Below are positions 22,097 to 34,194 of a stretch of 64,000 nt of DNA, piece after piece. The translations under genes and the position numbers were made by a program. This stretch comes from Cervus elaphus (taxonomy: Eukaryota; Chordata; Mammalia; Artiodactyla; Cervidae). The notes beneath the pieces were generated by a model that worked only from the letters and a program-made list of their open reading frames with translations, made no database searches and was not told where the DNA came from. Position 1 is the stretch's first letter; each line of letters starts with the position of its first letter. Location of the stretch: contig NC_057828.1 of assembly GCF_910594005.1 (NCBI RefSeq), forward strand, positions 5,282,235-5,346,234, in the 5' to 3' direction.

Positions 22097-23415
22097 CAGT
22101 TCCGTCAGTTCAGTCGCTCAGTCGTGTCCGACTCTTTGCGACCCCATGAACCGCAGCACGCCAGGCCTCCCTGTCCATCACCAATTCCCAGAGTTTATTC
22201 AAACTCATGTCCAACGAGTCGGTGATGCCACCCAACCATCTCATCCTCTGTCGTCCCCTTCTCCTCCCACCCTCAATCTTTCCCAGCATCGGGGTCTTTT
22301 CAAATGAGTCAGTTCTTCACATGAGGTGGACAGAGTATTGGAGTTTCAGCTTCAACATCAGTCCTTCCAATGAACACCCGGGACTGATTTCCTTTAGGCT
22401 GGACTGGTTGGGTCTCCTTCCAATCCAAGGGACTCTCAAGAGTCTTCTCCAACACCACAGTTCAAAAGCATCCATTCTTCGGCACTCAGCTTTCTTTATA
22501 GTCCAACTCTCACATCCATGCATGACTACTGGAAAAACCATAGCCTTGACTAGACGGACCTTGGCTGGCAAAGTAATGTCTCTGCTTTTTAATATGCTGT
22601 CCAGGTTGGTCATAGCTTTTCTTCCAAGGAGCAAGCCTCTTTTAATTTCATGGCTGCAGTCACCCTCTGCAGTGATTTTGGAGCACCAAAAATAAAGTCT
22701 CTCACTGTTTCCTCTGTTTCCCCATCGATTAGCCATGAAGTGATGGGACCAGATGCCACGATCTTAGTTTTCTGAATGTTGAGCTATAAGCCAACTTTTT
22801 CACTCTCCTCTTTCACTTTCATCAAGAGGCTCTTTAGTTCTTCTTTGCTTTCTGCCATAAGGGTGGTGTCATCAGCATATCTGAGGTTATTGATATTTCT
22901 CCCAGCAATCTTGATTCCAGCTTGTGTTTCATCCAACCTGGCATTTCACGTGATGTACTCTGCATGTAAGTTAAAAGGAGCCTTGACGTGCTCCTTTCCC
23001 AATTTTGAACCAGTCCATTGTTCCATGTCTGGTTCTAACTGTTGCTTCTTGACCTGCATACAGGCTTCTCAGGAGGCAGGTAACGTGGTCTGGTATTCCC
23101 ACCTCTTTAAGAATTTTCCACAGGTTGCTGTGATCCACACAGTCAAAGGTTTTAGAGTAGTCAATGAAGCAGAAATAGATGTTTTTCTGGAATTCTGTTG
23201 CTTTTTCTATGATCCAACAGATGTTGGCAATTTGATCTCTGATTCCTCGGCCTTATCTACATCCAGCTTGTATGTCTGGAAGTTCAGTTGACATACTGTT
23301 GAAGCCTCACTTGGAGAATTTTGAGTATTACTTTGCTAGTGTGAAATGAGTGCAATTGTGTGGTAGTTTGAACATTCTTTGGCATTGGAATGAAAACTGA
23401 CGTTTTTCCAGCATC
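22097..23415 (-). mobile_element. BovB 3' part (right arm)
   Basis: Mirror of 17312-18630 with identical translated frames. Confidence 0.9.
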
Positions 23416-24290
23416 ATCACGGGAAATATGCCGAGTATATTATTCAAAATTCCAGGCTGGATGAAGCAGAAGCTGGAATCAAGATTACCGGGAGAAATAT
23501 CAAGAACCTAAGGTATGCAGATGACACTACCCTCATGGCTGAAACTGAAGATGAACTAAAGAGCATCTTGATGGAGGTGAAAGAGGAGAATGAAAAAGCT
23601 GGCTTAAAACTCAACATAAAACTAAGATCACAGCATCCAGTCCCATCAGTTCATGGCAAATAGATGGGGAAACAATGGAAACAGTGGCAGACTTAATTTT
23701 TTTTTTGGCTCCAAAATCACTGCAGATGGTGACTGTAGCCATTAAATTAAAAGACGCTTGCTCCTTGGAAGAAAAGTTATGACAAACCTAGGCAGCATTT
23801 TAAAAAACAGAGACATTACTTTCCCTACAAAGGTCTGTATAGTCAAAGCTACGGTTTTTCCAGTAGTCTTGTATGGATGTGAGAGCTGGTCACCAAAAAA
23901 GGCTGAGTACCAAAGAATTGATGCTTTTGAACTGTGTTGGTGAAGACTCTCAGGAGTACCTTGGACTACAAGGAGATCAAACTAGTCAATCCTGGAGGAA
24001 GCCAGCCGTGAATATTCATTGGAAGGACTGATGCTGAAGCTGGATCTCCAATACTTTGGCCACCTGATATGAAGAGCTGACTCACTGGGAAAGACCCTTT
24101 GATGCTGGGAAAGATAGAAGGCAGGAGGAGAAGGGGACGACAGAGGATGAGATGGTTGGATGGCATCACTGACTCGATGGACATGAGTGTGAGCAAACTC
24201 CGGGAGATGGTGATGGACAGGGAGGCCTGGCGTGCTGCAGTCCATGGGGCTGCAAATAGCTGGACACGACTGAGTGACTGAACAACAACA
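23416..24290 (+). mobile_element. BovB 3' half (right arm)
   Basis: Mirror of 16437-17311. Head-to-head with the preceding BovB, both tails pointing outward. Confidence 0.88.
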
Positions 24291-24601
24291 AGGATTTTCC
24301 AGTACACCTGAGACAAATTGTAGCTTTTGTCAAAGTGCAAGGTACAGGGATTTTTTAAAGATAAATTTAACCAACAGGAGACTTCCCCTGATATGTCTGC
24401 TGTTATCTCCCAGAGCACTGGTAGCTCTGCATGGTTGCCTTCTGCTTTGATAGTTGCTTTGACTTCCAGGAAAGGAAGCACCTCCCCTAAATTAATAACC
24501 CTATGTGGTATATAATCTAAATCAGTTTATCAAGAACCCAGCAAAGCTGCCAGGCCTAGCAGCCTTCTTCCTACTCTCTCATTTCTTCTTATAAAACCAG
24601 A

Positions 24602-24621
24602 TGTGTGTGTGTGTGTGTGTG
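24602..24621. repeat. (TG)10 microsatellite
   Basis: Perfect repeat, same length as its mirror at 16106-16125. Confidence 0.95.
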
Positions 24622-24716
24622 CCTGTGTTTGTACATATCATTTAACTTTTCTGAATCTTTTAACAGATTTTTAGATGGTATCAGCTTCAGCTATTATCAG
24701 CTATGTTAATCTACAC

Positions 24717-25332
24717 TGTTATGTAGTTCCAGTAGGTAAAATAATGCCCTCCTAAAGATGACTATGTCTTAATCCTTGGCTTTTGTGAATATGTAACTTC
24801 ACAAGGTATTCTCATGTGATGTGATTGTTAACAATTTCGAGGTGGGGAAATTATCCTGGAGCATCTGGATGGGCTAATATAATTATAAGTGTCCTTAAAA
24901 GAGAGAGAGAGAGAGAGGTAAGATTCAGAAAAGGAGGTGTAGGGAACGTCCTGGTGGCCCGGTGGGTAGGCCTTGGCGCTTTCACTGCCTGGGCCTGGGT
25001 TTAATCCCTGGCCCACAGACTCAGATCCCACAAGCCATACAGCACAGCCAAAAAAAAAAAAAGGAGGCACAACAACAAAAACGAGGTTGGCATGTGTGTT
25101 CCGAAGATAAAGGAAAAAGGCCATGATCCATGGAAGGCAGGCAGCTGCAAGATGCCTGCAAGGAGCATCTTGAAGGAAGGCAAGGAGCCTCTTGAAGGAC
25201 GATAGCTCTGCCAATACCTTTGTTTTAGTTTTGTGAGACTCATTTCAGATGACTGACTTCTAGACTCGTAAGATAATAAATTAATGCTGTTTTAAGCCAC
25301 TAAGTTTATGGTCTCAGGAAACTAATACAGTA
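24717..25332 (+). mobile_element. MaLR-type LTR with nested SINE (right arm)
   Basis: Mirror of 15395-16010, including the SINE at about 24941-25072 and (GA)8 at 24901-24916. Confidence 0.5.
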
Positions 25333-25423
25333 GTCATATTTATCAGTCTTTCTCTTTTTAGCTTTCCATTGACCTTTGGACTGGAGCCTGCCTTTCTCTA
25401 TTGGATTCAGCTAGCCTGAGGTC

Positions 25424-25553
25424 AGTCAGTCAGTTCAGTTGCTCAGTCATGTCTGACTCTTTGGGACCGCATGGACTGCAGCACGCCAGGCTTCCCTGTC
25501 CATCACCAACTCCCGGAGCCTGCTCAGACTCATGTCCATTGAGTTGGTGATGC
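25424..25553 (-). mobile_element. BovA-type tail fragment (right arm)
   Basis: Mirror of 15174-15303. Confidence 0.85.
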
Positions 25554-26323
25554 CGCTTCCCTGATAGCTCAGCCTTAGGTAGGGATGGTCATTTATCATC
25601 TATCCAGCTGACACTAAAGCCTAAAAAACTTAGTCTTGGGGAACAGTGTTCTCCTGGGGAACAGTGAGGAAAGAGAGAAACTGAGGCAGCCAGAGCTCTT
25701 CTTGTGAGAAAAGATGTCTTGGGTGTTGGAGTAGGGAGGAAGGATGTCCCCTATTCCCATAAAGAAACTCAGTGCTTTGTTTTGGGGGAGGCAAATTATG
25801 CTCAGAGACTGAGATTTTTTTAAAAAAAAATTATTTAACACAGATTCACTGTGGAAATTACAATGATTTCACAAGCCAACAGCATGCAAGATAATGTCTC
25901 TTAGTAAGTCAGCAAAGAAACATACTCCAAACCAGTGACAGATTGTTCCAGCCAAGGGGAAATGAAACTAAAGCCCAAGTTTAGTTGAGGGAGTACCTTT
26001 TCGAGGAGTTTTGAATTCTTGGTGGAGCTGACATCCTGCTGCCAGTGCAGAAATAAAAGTCCCTGGTTGCTAAAGCATGTTGCTAGGGAGCCATGATGGC
26101 TGCATTGGCGGGCTAGCTGACCTCCCAGTCTTTGATCACCACGCCAGTAAGGAGGTAGCCTTTACCAAAGCCGGGGCTAATGCCCCAATGTCTTTGTCTC
26201 CAAAGGTTAGGAAAGAGTAACTTTGCCTCGACAAAAATCTTGGTACTCATAGTCTAAATGTGCCCTGGCCACGTGTTCTGTGGAAAAGCCCCTTTCAGGA
26301 ATCCACAGGATTCCTGCCACAAG
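25554..26323. other. Low-repeat DNA of inner arm B'
   Basis: Mirror of 14404-15173. No gene recognised. Confidence 0.5.
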
Positions 26324-28165
26324 CTCAGTTCAGTTCAGTCTCTCAGTCGTGTCTGACTCTTTGTGACCGTGTGGACTGCAGCACGCCAGGCTTCCCTGTC
26401 CATCACCAACTCCCGGAGCCTACTCAGACTCCCGTCGGTCCATCAAGTCAGTGATGCCATCCAACCATCTCATCTTCTGTTGTCCCCTTCTCCTCCCGTC
26501 TTCAATCTTTCCCAGCATCAGGGTCTTTTCCAATGAGTTGATTCTTTGCATCAGGTGGCCAACAGGAGGCTGAAACAGGAGTTTCAGCTTCAGCATTAAT
26601 CCTTCCAATGAATATTCAGACAGATTCCTTTAGGATGGACCAGTTGGATCTCCTTGCAGTCCAAGGGACTCTCAAGAGTCTTCTCTGACACCACAGTTCA
26701 AAAGCATCCATTCTTCGGCACTCAGCTTTCTTTATAGTCCAACCCTCACTTCCATGCATGACTACTGGAAAAACCATAGCCTTGACTAGACGGACCTTGG
26801 TTGGCAAAGTAATATCTCTGCTTTTTAATATGCTGTCATAGCTTTCCTTCCAAGGAGCAGGAGTCTTTTCATGACTGCAGTCACAATCTGCAGTGATTTT
26901 GGAGCCCCCAAAATAAAGTCTCTAACTGTTTCCATTGTTTCCCCATATATTTGCCATGAAGTGATGGGACCAGATGCCATGATCTTAGTTTTCTGAATGT
27001 TGAGTTTTAAGCCAACTTTTTCACTCCCCTCTTTCACTTTCATCAAGACGCTCTTTAGTTCTTTGCTTTCTGCCATAAGGTTGATGTCATCTGCCTTTCC
27101 AAGTTTATTGATATTTCTCCTGGCAATCCTGATTCCAGCTTGTGTTTCATCCAGCCTGGCATTTCACATGATGTTCTCTGCATAGAAGTTAAATAAGCAG
27201 GATGACGATAAACAGCCTTGACATACGCCCGTCCTGATTTGGAACCAGTCTGTTGTTCCATATCCAGTTCTAAGTGTTGCTTCTTGACCTGCGTAGAGAT
27301 TTCTCAGGAGGCAGGTAAGGTGGTCTGGTATTCCCATGTCTTTAAGAGTTTTCCACAGTTTGTTGTGATCCACACAGTCAAAGGCTTTGGCATAGTCAAT
27401 AAAGCAGAAATAGATGTTTCTCCGGAACTCTCTTGCTTTTTCAATGTAAGAGATGTTGGCAATTTGACCTCTGTGTCCTCTGCCTTTTCTAAATCCAGCT
27501 TGAACATCTGGAAGTTCATGGCTCATGTACAATTGTAGCCTGGCTTGGAGAATTTTGAGTATTACTTTGCTAGCATGTACTTGAGTGCAATTGTGTGGTA
27601 GTTTGAATATTCTTTGGCATTGCCTTTCTTAGAGATTGGAATGAAGACTGACTTTTCCAGTCCTGTGGCCACTGCTGAGTTTTCCAGATTTGCTGGTATA
27701 TTGAGTGCAGCACTTTCACAGCATCATCTTTTAGGATTTGAAATAGCTCAACTGGAATTTCATCACCTCCACTAGTTTTGTTCATGATGACGCTTCCTGA
27801 GGACAACTTGACCTCTCATTCCAGGATGTCTGGCTCTAGGTGAGTGATCACACCATTGTGATTATTTGGATCATGAAGATCTTTTTTTTTTTTTACAGTT
27901 CTTCTGTGTATTCTTGCCACCGCTTCTTAATATCTTCTGCTTTTGTTAGGTCCATACCATTTCTATACTTTATTGAGCCCATCTTTCCATGAAGTGTTCC
28001 CTTGGTATGTCTAGTTTTCTTGAAGAGATCTCTAGTCTTTCCCATTCTATTGTTTTCCTCTATTTCTTTGCATTGATCACTGAGGAAGGCTTTCCTATCT
28101 CTCCTTGCCATTCTTTGGAACTCTGCATTCAGATGGGTATATATTTCCTTTTCTCCTTTGCCTTT
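26324..28165 (-). mobile_element. BovB LINE, RT domain plus 3' end, spanning the inner-arm edge
   Basis: Continuous minus-strand BovB from tail (26324) through the RT region (motifs RGQIANISYIEKAREF, CFIDYAKAFDCVDHNKLW) to the linker before RT (KEIEENNRMGKTRDLFK). Frames are broken several times. The palindrome partner on the left ends at 14094, inside this element. Confidence 0.92.
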
Positions 28166-29286
28166 AGCTTAGTAGCCACTAAGCTACTGAGTGCTTATCA
28201 GTGACAGATGAAATGATGACATCCTGACTTCATTCTCATATCAAAACAACTTTTACTTATAGAAACTTTGTTTTGTCTTAGTCATAAACAAGTAGATTAA
28301 AACAACTTCGCAGAAGTCATAAACACCTGGATTTGAAATCATCCCAAACACACAAAACATTGGGGCAAGTGCATAAACTGGAGGACAGGGAAGAAAGGCT
28401 CCTGGAACAAGGCTGGATAGATAACTTGTGAGGCTCAATGCAAAGTGAAAAAGTGAGACACCTTACTCAAACATCAGGGGAAAAACTGTTAGATGCTGTG
28501 GCCAGCACAGCAGGTAGGGGTCGATGCACAGTTTGGGAAAAAGAAACTAGAGACAGAATTAAAGTTTTAAAGATGGGACCGGGGGACTCAAGACCTCTTG
28601 GGTCAAGAGCCCTGTTCCTTGGCGCCACATCACTGTTATTGAGTGTCTTGGAACGAAGAAATCATCTGTTGTGCTACGATGAAGTCGGCCTCCTGTGTCC
28701 CCGGTCATGTCTCCCATTTTATTGATTACTTTAAACTGCCTTTGTTATTTTCTTGTACAAGGGCTATCACCTAGCTGGAGGTCATAGACCTGCATATGCC
28801 TTGGGAAAACACCTTAGTGCGTGTACAAGCAGTGTTCTGAACTTGTGCTGACCTGACGTTCCAAGGTCCACACTATGTTTTTCCTTAGCTTAGTAGGGTG
28901 TGACAGCCCCAACAAATGAACCCAATGTACTTTTATTTGGGTTATGCTGTATTGCAATATTTTGCTTTTATTTTTTTCCCATGGTGATTTTCTCATGGCT
29001 TAGCCAGAGCAACAGGTGGCTGACTATTAACCCCTGCAGCTAGAAGTGATCAAATAGAAAATTTTGTCCTTTCTTCTAGTTTCTTTACTTGTGCTTTTTG
29101 CTTACGACTTAATGTCATTCTAAATAAAGCTTACATTTTAAATTGTTTATTTGAATTTCGCCATTCAGTTTTATGTTGCACAAACGCTAACTTTAAGTGT
29201 AAATGTATCAGCATTTAACTAACTCATCAGTGGAATCACCAAGATTACACAACTTTATTTTGTAACTTGTACATGTATGTATATAT
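28166..29286. other. Low-repeat DNA, right-only segment
   Basis: About 1.1 kb. A 95-codon frame at 28438-28725 has no recognisable domain and I do not support it as a gene. May include LTR debris. Confidence 0.4.
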
Positions 29287-30225
29287 CTGATCCTCATTGT
29301 TTGCAGATTCTGCATATGTGAATTTGCCGACTAGCTAAAATTTATTTGTAACCTCAAAATCAATACTATCAGCACTTTTGGTCATTCATGGACATGTGCG
29401 TGTACAGTGTGGGAAAAATTGGAATTTGACAATATGCATAGTCCTTCCCAAGGTTGGTTGGCCTAAAACAAATAGACTGCCAGATATCTCTCCAGCAAAG
29501 ATGAGTTTATTCAAAACAGCAGAGAAGCAATTCGAGGTCTGCAACCATGGAATGCCACGTGCAAGTCTCCACGTGGCAACAGGGAGGAGAAGGAAGTTGG
29601 GAGAGCTATAGCAAACAAAGAGTCCATGGCTTTTCACTGGCTGAGTCTTTGCTGGGAATGAAGAGCAGTGTTTCTTCCTCATTCGGGGCTCTGCTATCCT
29701 CCCAACGGTGAGAGCTCCCCCTCCCCATCCCCCACTCTATTCAACTGAGGTCTCTGTTTATTAATTTTTTTTTTACAGGTTGAAGGAGGTGAAGTTCTGC
29801 TTTCTTGTTTTAATTCTCAAACTGTAAGCGTGTGTCTTTTTGTGGTCTGTCTAGTGCACACTTTTTGCATTTTTGAGATTTTTGTTCATGATTGTACTGC
29901 CTCAAATGGCCCCCAAGTGTCATGCTCTCTAGTGTTCAAAGGGCAAGAAAGCTGTTGTGTGCATTATGAAGAAAACATGTGTGCTAGATAAGCCTGCGTT
30001 AGTTCAAATGTTAATGAATGAATACTCTACTTTAAATAAAGCATCTTTAAAGAGAAACACACATAAAATAAGGTTATGTATTGATCAGTTGATGAAAATA
30101 CGATCAGAAGCTTTCAGGAACCTAGTTGTATTTCCCTTGAGAGCACTGTGGTTCAGTATTCACCAATTCAGTGTTTGTGGTGACTTTTTAGACCATAACT
30201 ACCATGAATAACAAGGATCAATTAT
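29287..30225 (+). mobile_element. Tigger/pogo-like DNA transposon remnant
   Basis: The left end (GATCCTCATTGTTTGCAG) and the reverse complement of the right end (GATCCTTGTTATTCATGG) form imperfect terminal inverted repeats. The interior retains ATGGCCCCCAAG, which in Tigger elements begins the transposase, and AAACACACATAAAATAAGG near 30056. An unrelated stretch of about 340 bases interrupts it (29430-29775). Transposase is destroyed. Confidence 0.7.
29430..29775. mobile_element. LTR-like insertion within the Tigger remnant
   Basis: Foreign to the transposon flanks. Contains GATGAGTTTATTCAAAACAG and a poly(T) at one end. Family not assigned. Confidence 0.35.
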
Positions 30226-30227
30226 AT

Positions 30228-30345
30228 TTTTTTAGACTGTGCACTGTGGCATGCGGGATCTTAGTTCCCCAACCAGGGATTTAATATGTGTTCTCTGCAT
30301 TGGAAGTGTGGAGTCTTAACCACTGGATCACCAGGGAAGTCCCTG
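30228..30345 (-). mobile_element. tRNA-derived SINE fragment
   Basis: GGCATGCGGGATCTTAGTTC, CAACCAGGGATTTAATATG and AACCACTGGATCACCAGGGA, all in the reversed order of the SINE head. Confidence 0.8.
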
Positions 30346-30993
30346 TATTTTGTTCTCACCAGAGCAATGGAAACACTATGTAAGACTAGTTCAACTGTTT
30401 CAACTCCTGTGATATTGTGACTTATAAAAAGAAATACATATTTGGTCTTTGTCCCAATTTCTGGCACAGAGCTCCTAAAACTCTTGGAATTTCCTAATGA
30501 CAAAGATACCTTTTTTTATATTAGAGAGGACTACTGGACCCTACCTAGAGAGGGGGGATGATTGTCAGGAGAACAAACCATGTGATTAGAGGGAAGGGAA
30601 GGACAGGGAAGAAAGGGAAGGGAGAGAATGAAGAGCTAGAGGTTGAATCAATCACCAATTACCAATGATTGGATCAATCTGTCTGTGAAATGAAACTTAC
30701 ATAAAGCTCCAAAAGGAGAGTTCAGAGGACTTACAGGCTGGTGAATCAGAGTACTTCCACCATGAGGACAGAGGCTCCTTTGTTTCAGATGGCACCCTGT
30801 GTATCTGTCAGCTGAAAAAACCCCTCAAAAAACCACATAAAAGCCTTGAGTTGAGTCTATTCACTGTCTTATTGAGAAATATAGCCTTAGAGACAGCCTC
30901 TCAGAGAGCTCTGAGATACTTCCAAAAAGGTCAGGGGAGAGGTCCGTATGTATGAGATTTTCAAAAAGGGTGTAGGTGATCTTGGCAAAGGGT
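30346..30993. other. Purine-rich unassigned DNA
   Basis: Contains a purine tract (about 30590-30635). The part near 30700 has an LTR-like look. No gene. Confidence 0.4.
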
Positions 30994-31000
30994 ATTTGTA

Positions 31001-34000
31001 TTATCTTTTGCTTCCGTTAGGTCCATACCGTTTCTGTCCTTTATTGTGCACATCTTTGCATGAAATGTTCCCTTGGTATCTCTAATTCTCTTGAAGAGAT
31101 CTCTAGTCTTTCCCATTCTATTGTTTTCCTCTATTTCTTTGCACTGATCAGTGAGGAAGTCTTTCTTATCTTTCCTTGCTATTCTTTGGAACTCTGCATT
31201 CAAATGGGAATATCTTTTCGTTTCTCCTTTGCTTTTCACCTCTCTTCTTTTCTCAGCTGTGCGTAAGGCCTCCTCAGGCAACCATTTTGCCGTTTTGCAA
31301 TTCTTTTTCTTGGGGATGGTTTTGATCACAGCCTCCTGTACAATGTTACGAATCTCCCTCCACAGTTCTTCAGGCACTCTCTATCAATCTAAACCCTTGA
31401 ATCTGTCACTTCCACTGTATAATTGTAAGGGATTTGATTTAGGTCATACTTGAATGGTCTAGTGGTTTTCCCTACTTTCTTCAATTTAAGTCTCAATTTT
31501 TCAATAAGGAGTTCATGGTCTGAGCGACAGTCAGCTCCTGGTTTTGTTTTTGCTGACTGTAAACAGCTTCTCCATCTTCAGTTGCAAATATAATCAACTT
31601 GATTTCTGTATTGACCATCTGGTGATGTCCATGTCTAGAGTCGACTTTTGTGTTTTGGAAGAGGGTGTTGGTATGACCAGTGTTCTCTCTTGCGAAACTC
31701 TGTCAGCCTTTGCCCTGCTTCATTTTGTACTCCAGAGCCAAACTTTCCTGTTACTCAGGTATTTCTTGACTTCCTACTTTTGCATTTCAGTCCCCTATAA
31801 TGAAAAGGACATCTTTTTTGGGTGTTAGTTCTAGAAGGCCTTGTATGTCTTCACAGAACTGTTCAACTTCAGATTCTTCAGCATTACTGGTTGTGACATT
31901 GAATGTTTTGCCTTGCAAACACACAGAGATCATTCTGTCATTTTTGAGACTGCGCCCAAGTACTGCATTTTGGATGCTTTAATTGACTATGATGGCTACT
32001 CCATTTCTTCTAAGGGAGTCTTGCCCAGAGTAGTAGATATAATGGTCATCTGAGCTAAATTCGCCCGTTCCAGTCCATTTTAGTTCACTGATTCCTAAAA
32101 TGTCGATGTTCACTCCTACCATCTCCCGTTTGACCACATCTAATTTACCTTGATTCATGGACCTAACATTCCAGGTTCCTATGCAATACTGCTCTTTACA
32201 GCATCAGACTTTACTTCCATCACCAGTCACATCCACAACTGGAAGTTGTTTTTGCTTTGGCTCTGTCCCTTCATTCTTTCTGAAGCTATTTCTCCACTCT
32301 TCTCCAGTAGCATATTGGGCACCTACCGACTTGGGGAGTTCATATTTCAGTGTCCTATCTTTTTGCCTTTTCATACTGTTCACGGGGGTTCTCAGGAAAG
32401 AATACTGAAGTGGTTTGCCATTCCCTTCTCCAGTGGACCACATTTTGTCAGAACTCTCCACCATGACTTGTCTGTCTTGGGTGGCCCTGCACAGCGTGGC
32501 TCATAGTTTCATTGAATGAGACAAGGCTGTGAAGCAGAAGATATTAAGAAGAGGTGGCAAAAACACACAGAAGAACTATGCAAAAAAGATCTTCATGACC
32601 CAGATAACCATGATGGTGTGATCATTCACCTAGAGCCTGACATCCTGGAATGCAAAGTCAAGTGGGCCTTAGGAAGCATCACTGTGAACAAAGCTAGTGG
32701 AGGTGATGGAATTCCAGCTGAGTTATTTCAAAGCTTAAAAGATGATGCTGTTAAAGTGCTGCACTCAATAGGCCAGAAAATTTGAAAAACTCAGCAGTGG
32801 CCGTAGGACTGGAAAAGTCAGTTTTCATTCAAATCCCAAAGAAAGGAAATGCCAAAGAATGTTCAAACTACTGCACAGTTGCACTCATCTCTCACAGTAG
32901 CAAAATAATGCTCAAAATTTTCCAAGCAAGGCTTCAAGAGATGTGAACCAAGAACTTCCAGATGTTCAAGCTGGTTTTAGAAAAGGCAGAAGAACCAGAG
33001 ATCAAATTGCCAACATCCATTAGATCATTGAGAAAGCAAGAGAGTTCCAGAAAAACATCTACTTCTGCTTTATTGACTATGCCAAGGCCTTTGACTGTGT
33101 GGATCACAACAAACTCTGGAAAATTCTTAAAGACATGGGAATACCAGATCACCTGACCTGCCTCCTGAGAAATCTCTATGCAGGTCGAGAAGCAACACTT
33201 AGAACTGGATATGGAACAACAGACTGGTTCCAAATCAGGAAAGGAGTATGTCAAGTCTGTATATTGTCACCCTGCTTATTTAACTTAAATGCAGAGTACA
33301 TCATGAGAAATGCCATGCTGGATGAAGCACAAGCTGCAGTTAAGACTGCAGACAGAAATATCAATAACCTCAGACAGGCAGATGACACCACCCTTATGGC
33401 AGAAAGTGAAGAACTAAAGAGCCTCTTGGTGAAGGTGAAAGAGGCGAGTGAAAAAGCTGGCTTAAAACTAAACATTCAATAAACTAAGATCATGGTATCC
33501 AGTCCCATCACTTCATGGGAAAATAATGAGAAAACAATGGAAATGGAGACAGACTTTATTTTCTTGGGCTCCAGAATCACTGCAGATGGTGACTGCAGCC
33601 ATGAAAGTAAAAGATGCTTGCCCCTTGGAAGAAAAAGTATGACAAACCTGAGCAGCATACTAAAAAGCATAGATACTACTTTATAGACAAAGGCCTGTCT
33701 AGTCAAAGCTATGGTTTTTCCAGTGGTCATGTATGGATGTGAGAGCTGAACTATAAAGAAAGCTGAGTGCCAATGAATGGATGCTTTTGATCTGTGGTGT
33801 TGGAGAAGACTCTTGAGAGTCCCTTGGACTGCAAAGAGATCAAGCCAGTCAATCCTAAAGGAAATCAACCCTGAATATTCATTGGAAAGACTGATGTTGA
33901 AGCTGAAGCTCCATACCCTGGCCACCTCATGCAAAGAACTGATTCATTTGAAAAGACCTTGATCCTGGGAAAGATTGAAGTCAGGAGGAGAAGGGGATGA

Positions 34001-34150
34001 CAGAGGATGAGATGGTTGGGTGACATCACTGACTCGATGGACACGAGTTTAAGAAAGCTCCGGGAATTGGTGATGCACAGGAAAGACCAGTGTGCTGCAT
34101 TCCATAGGGTTGCAAAGAGTCAGATACAAGTGAGTGGCTGAACTGAACTG
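31001..34150 (+). mobile_element. Near-full-length BovB with inverted 5' half
   Basis: 31001-32531 reads on the minus strand as the BovB endonuclease region and the linker ending NGMDLTEAKD. 32532-34150 reads on the plus strand starting AEDIKKRWQKHTEEL and continues through RT to the ACTGA-type tail. The 3' end of the inverted part and the 5' end of the plus part are adjacent in an intact element and share a short GAAGCA-containing overlap. Flanks share ATTTGTA (30994-31000 and 34151-34157). Total 3.15 kb, close to full BovB length. RT frames have stops. Confidence 0.85.
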
Positions 34151-34194
34151 ATTTGTACAATCATGCACATATCTCAGTGGAAGGTAGCTGCAAG

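Larger units (their letters stand above)
20966..26640. repeat. Inner palindrome arm B' (right)
   Basis: Reverse complement of 14094-19758, essentially identical until about 26497. Beyond that the BovB tail differs by substitutions and a short insertion near 26565-26580. On the right the same BovB continues without a break past 26640. Confidence 0.95.

Noticed and set aside
14094..26640. Possibility that the inner palindrome is an assembly artefact
   Set aside because: Not fully excluded. The 1.2-kb non-palindromic spacer, the 3-base indel, the diverged edge and the 2% diverged outer arms argue for a real structure.
28438..28725. 95-codon frame in right-only DNA
   Set aside because: No recognised domain, promoter or conservation evidence; within chance expectation for this length.
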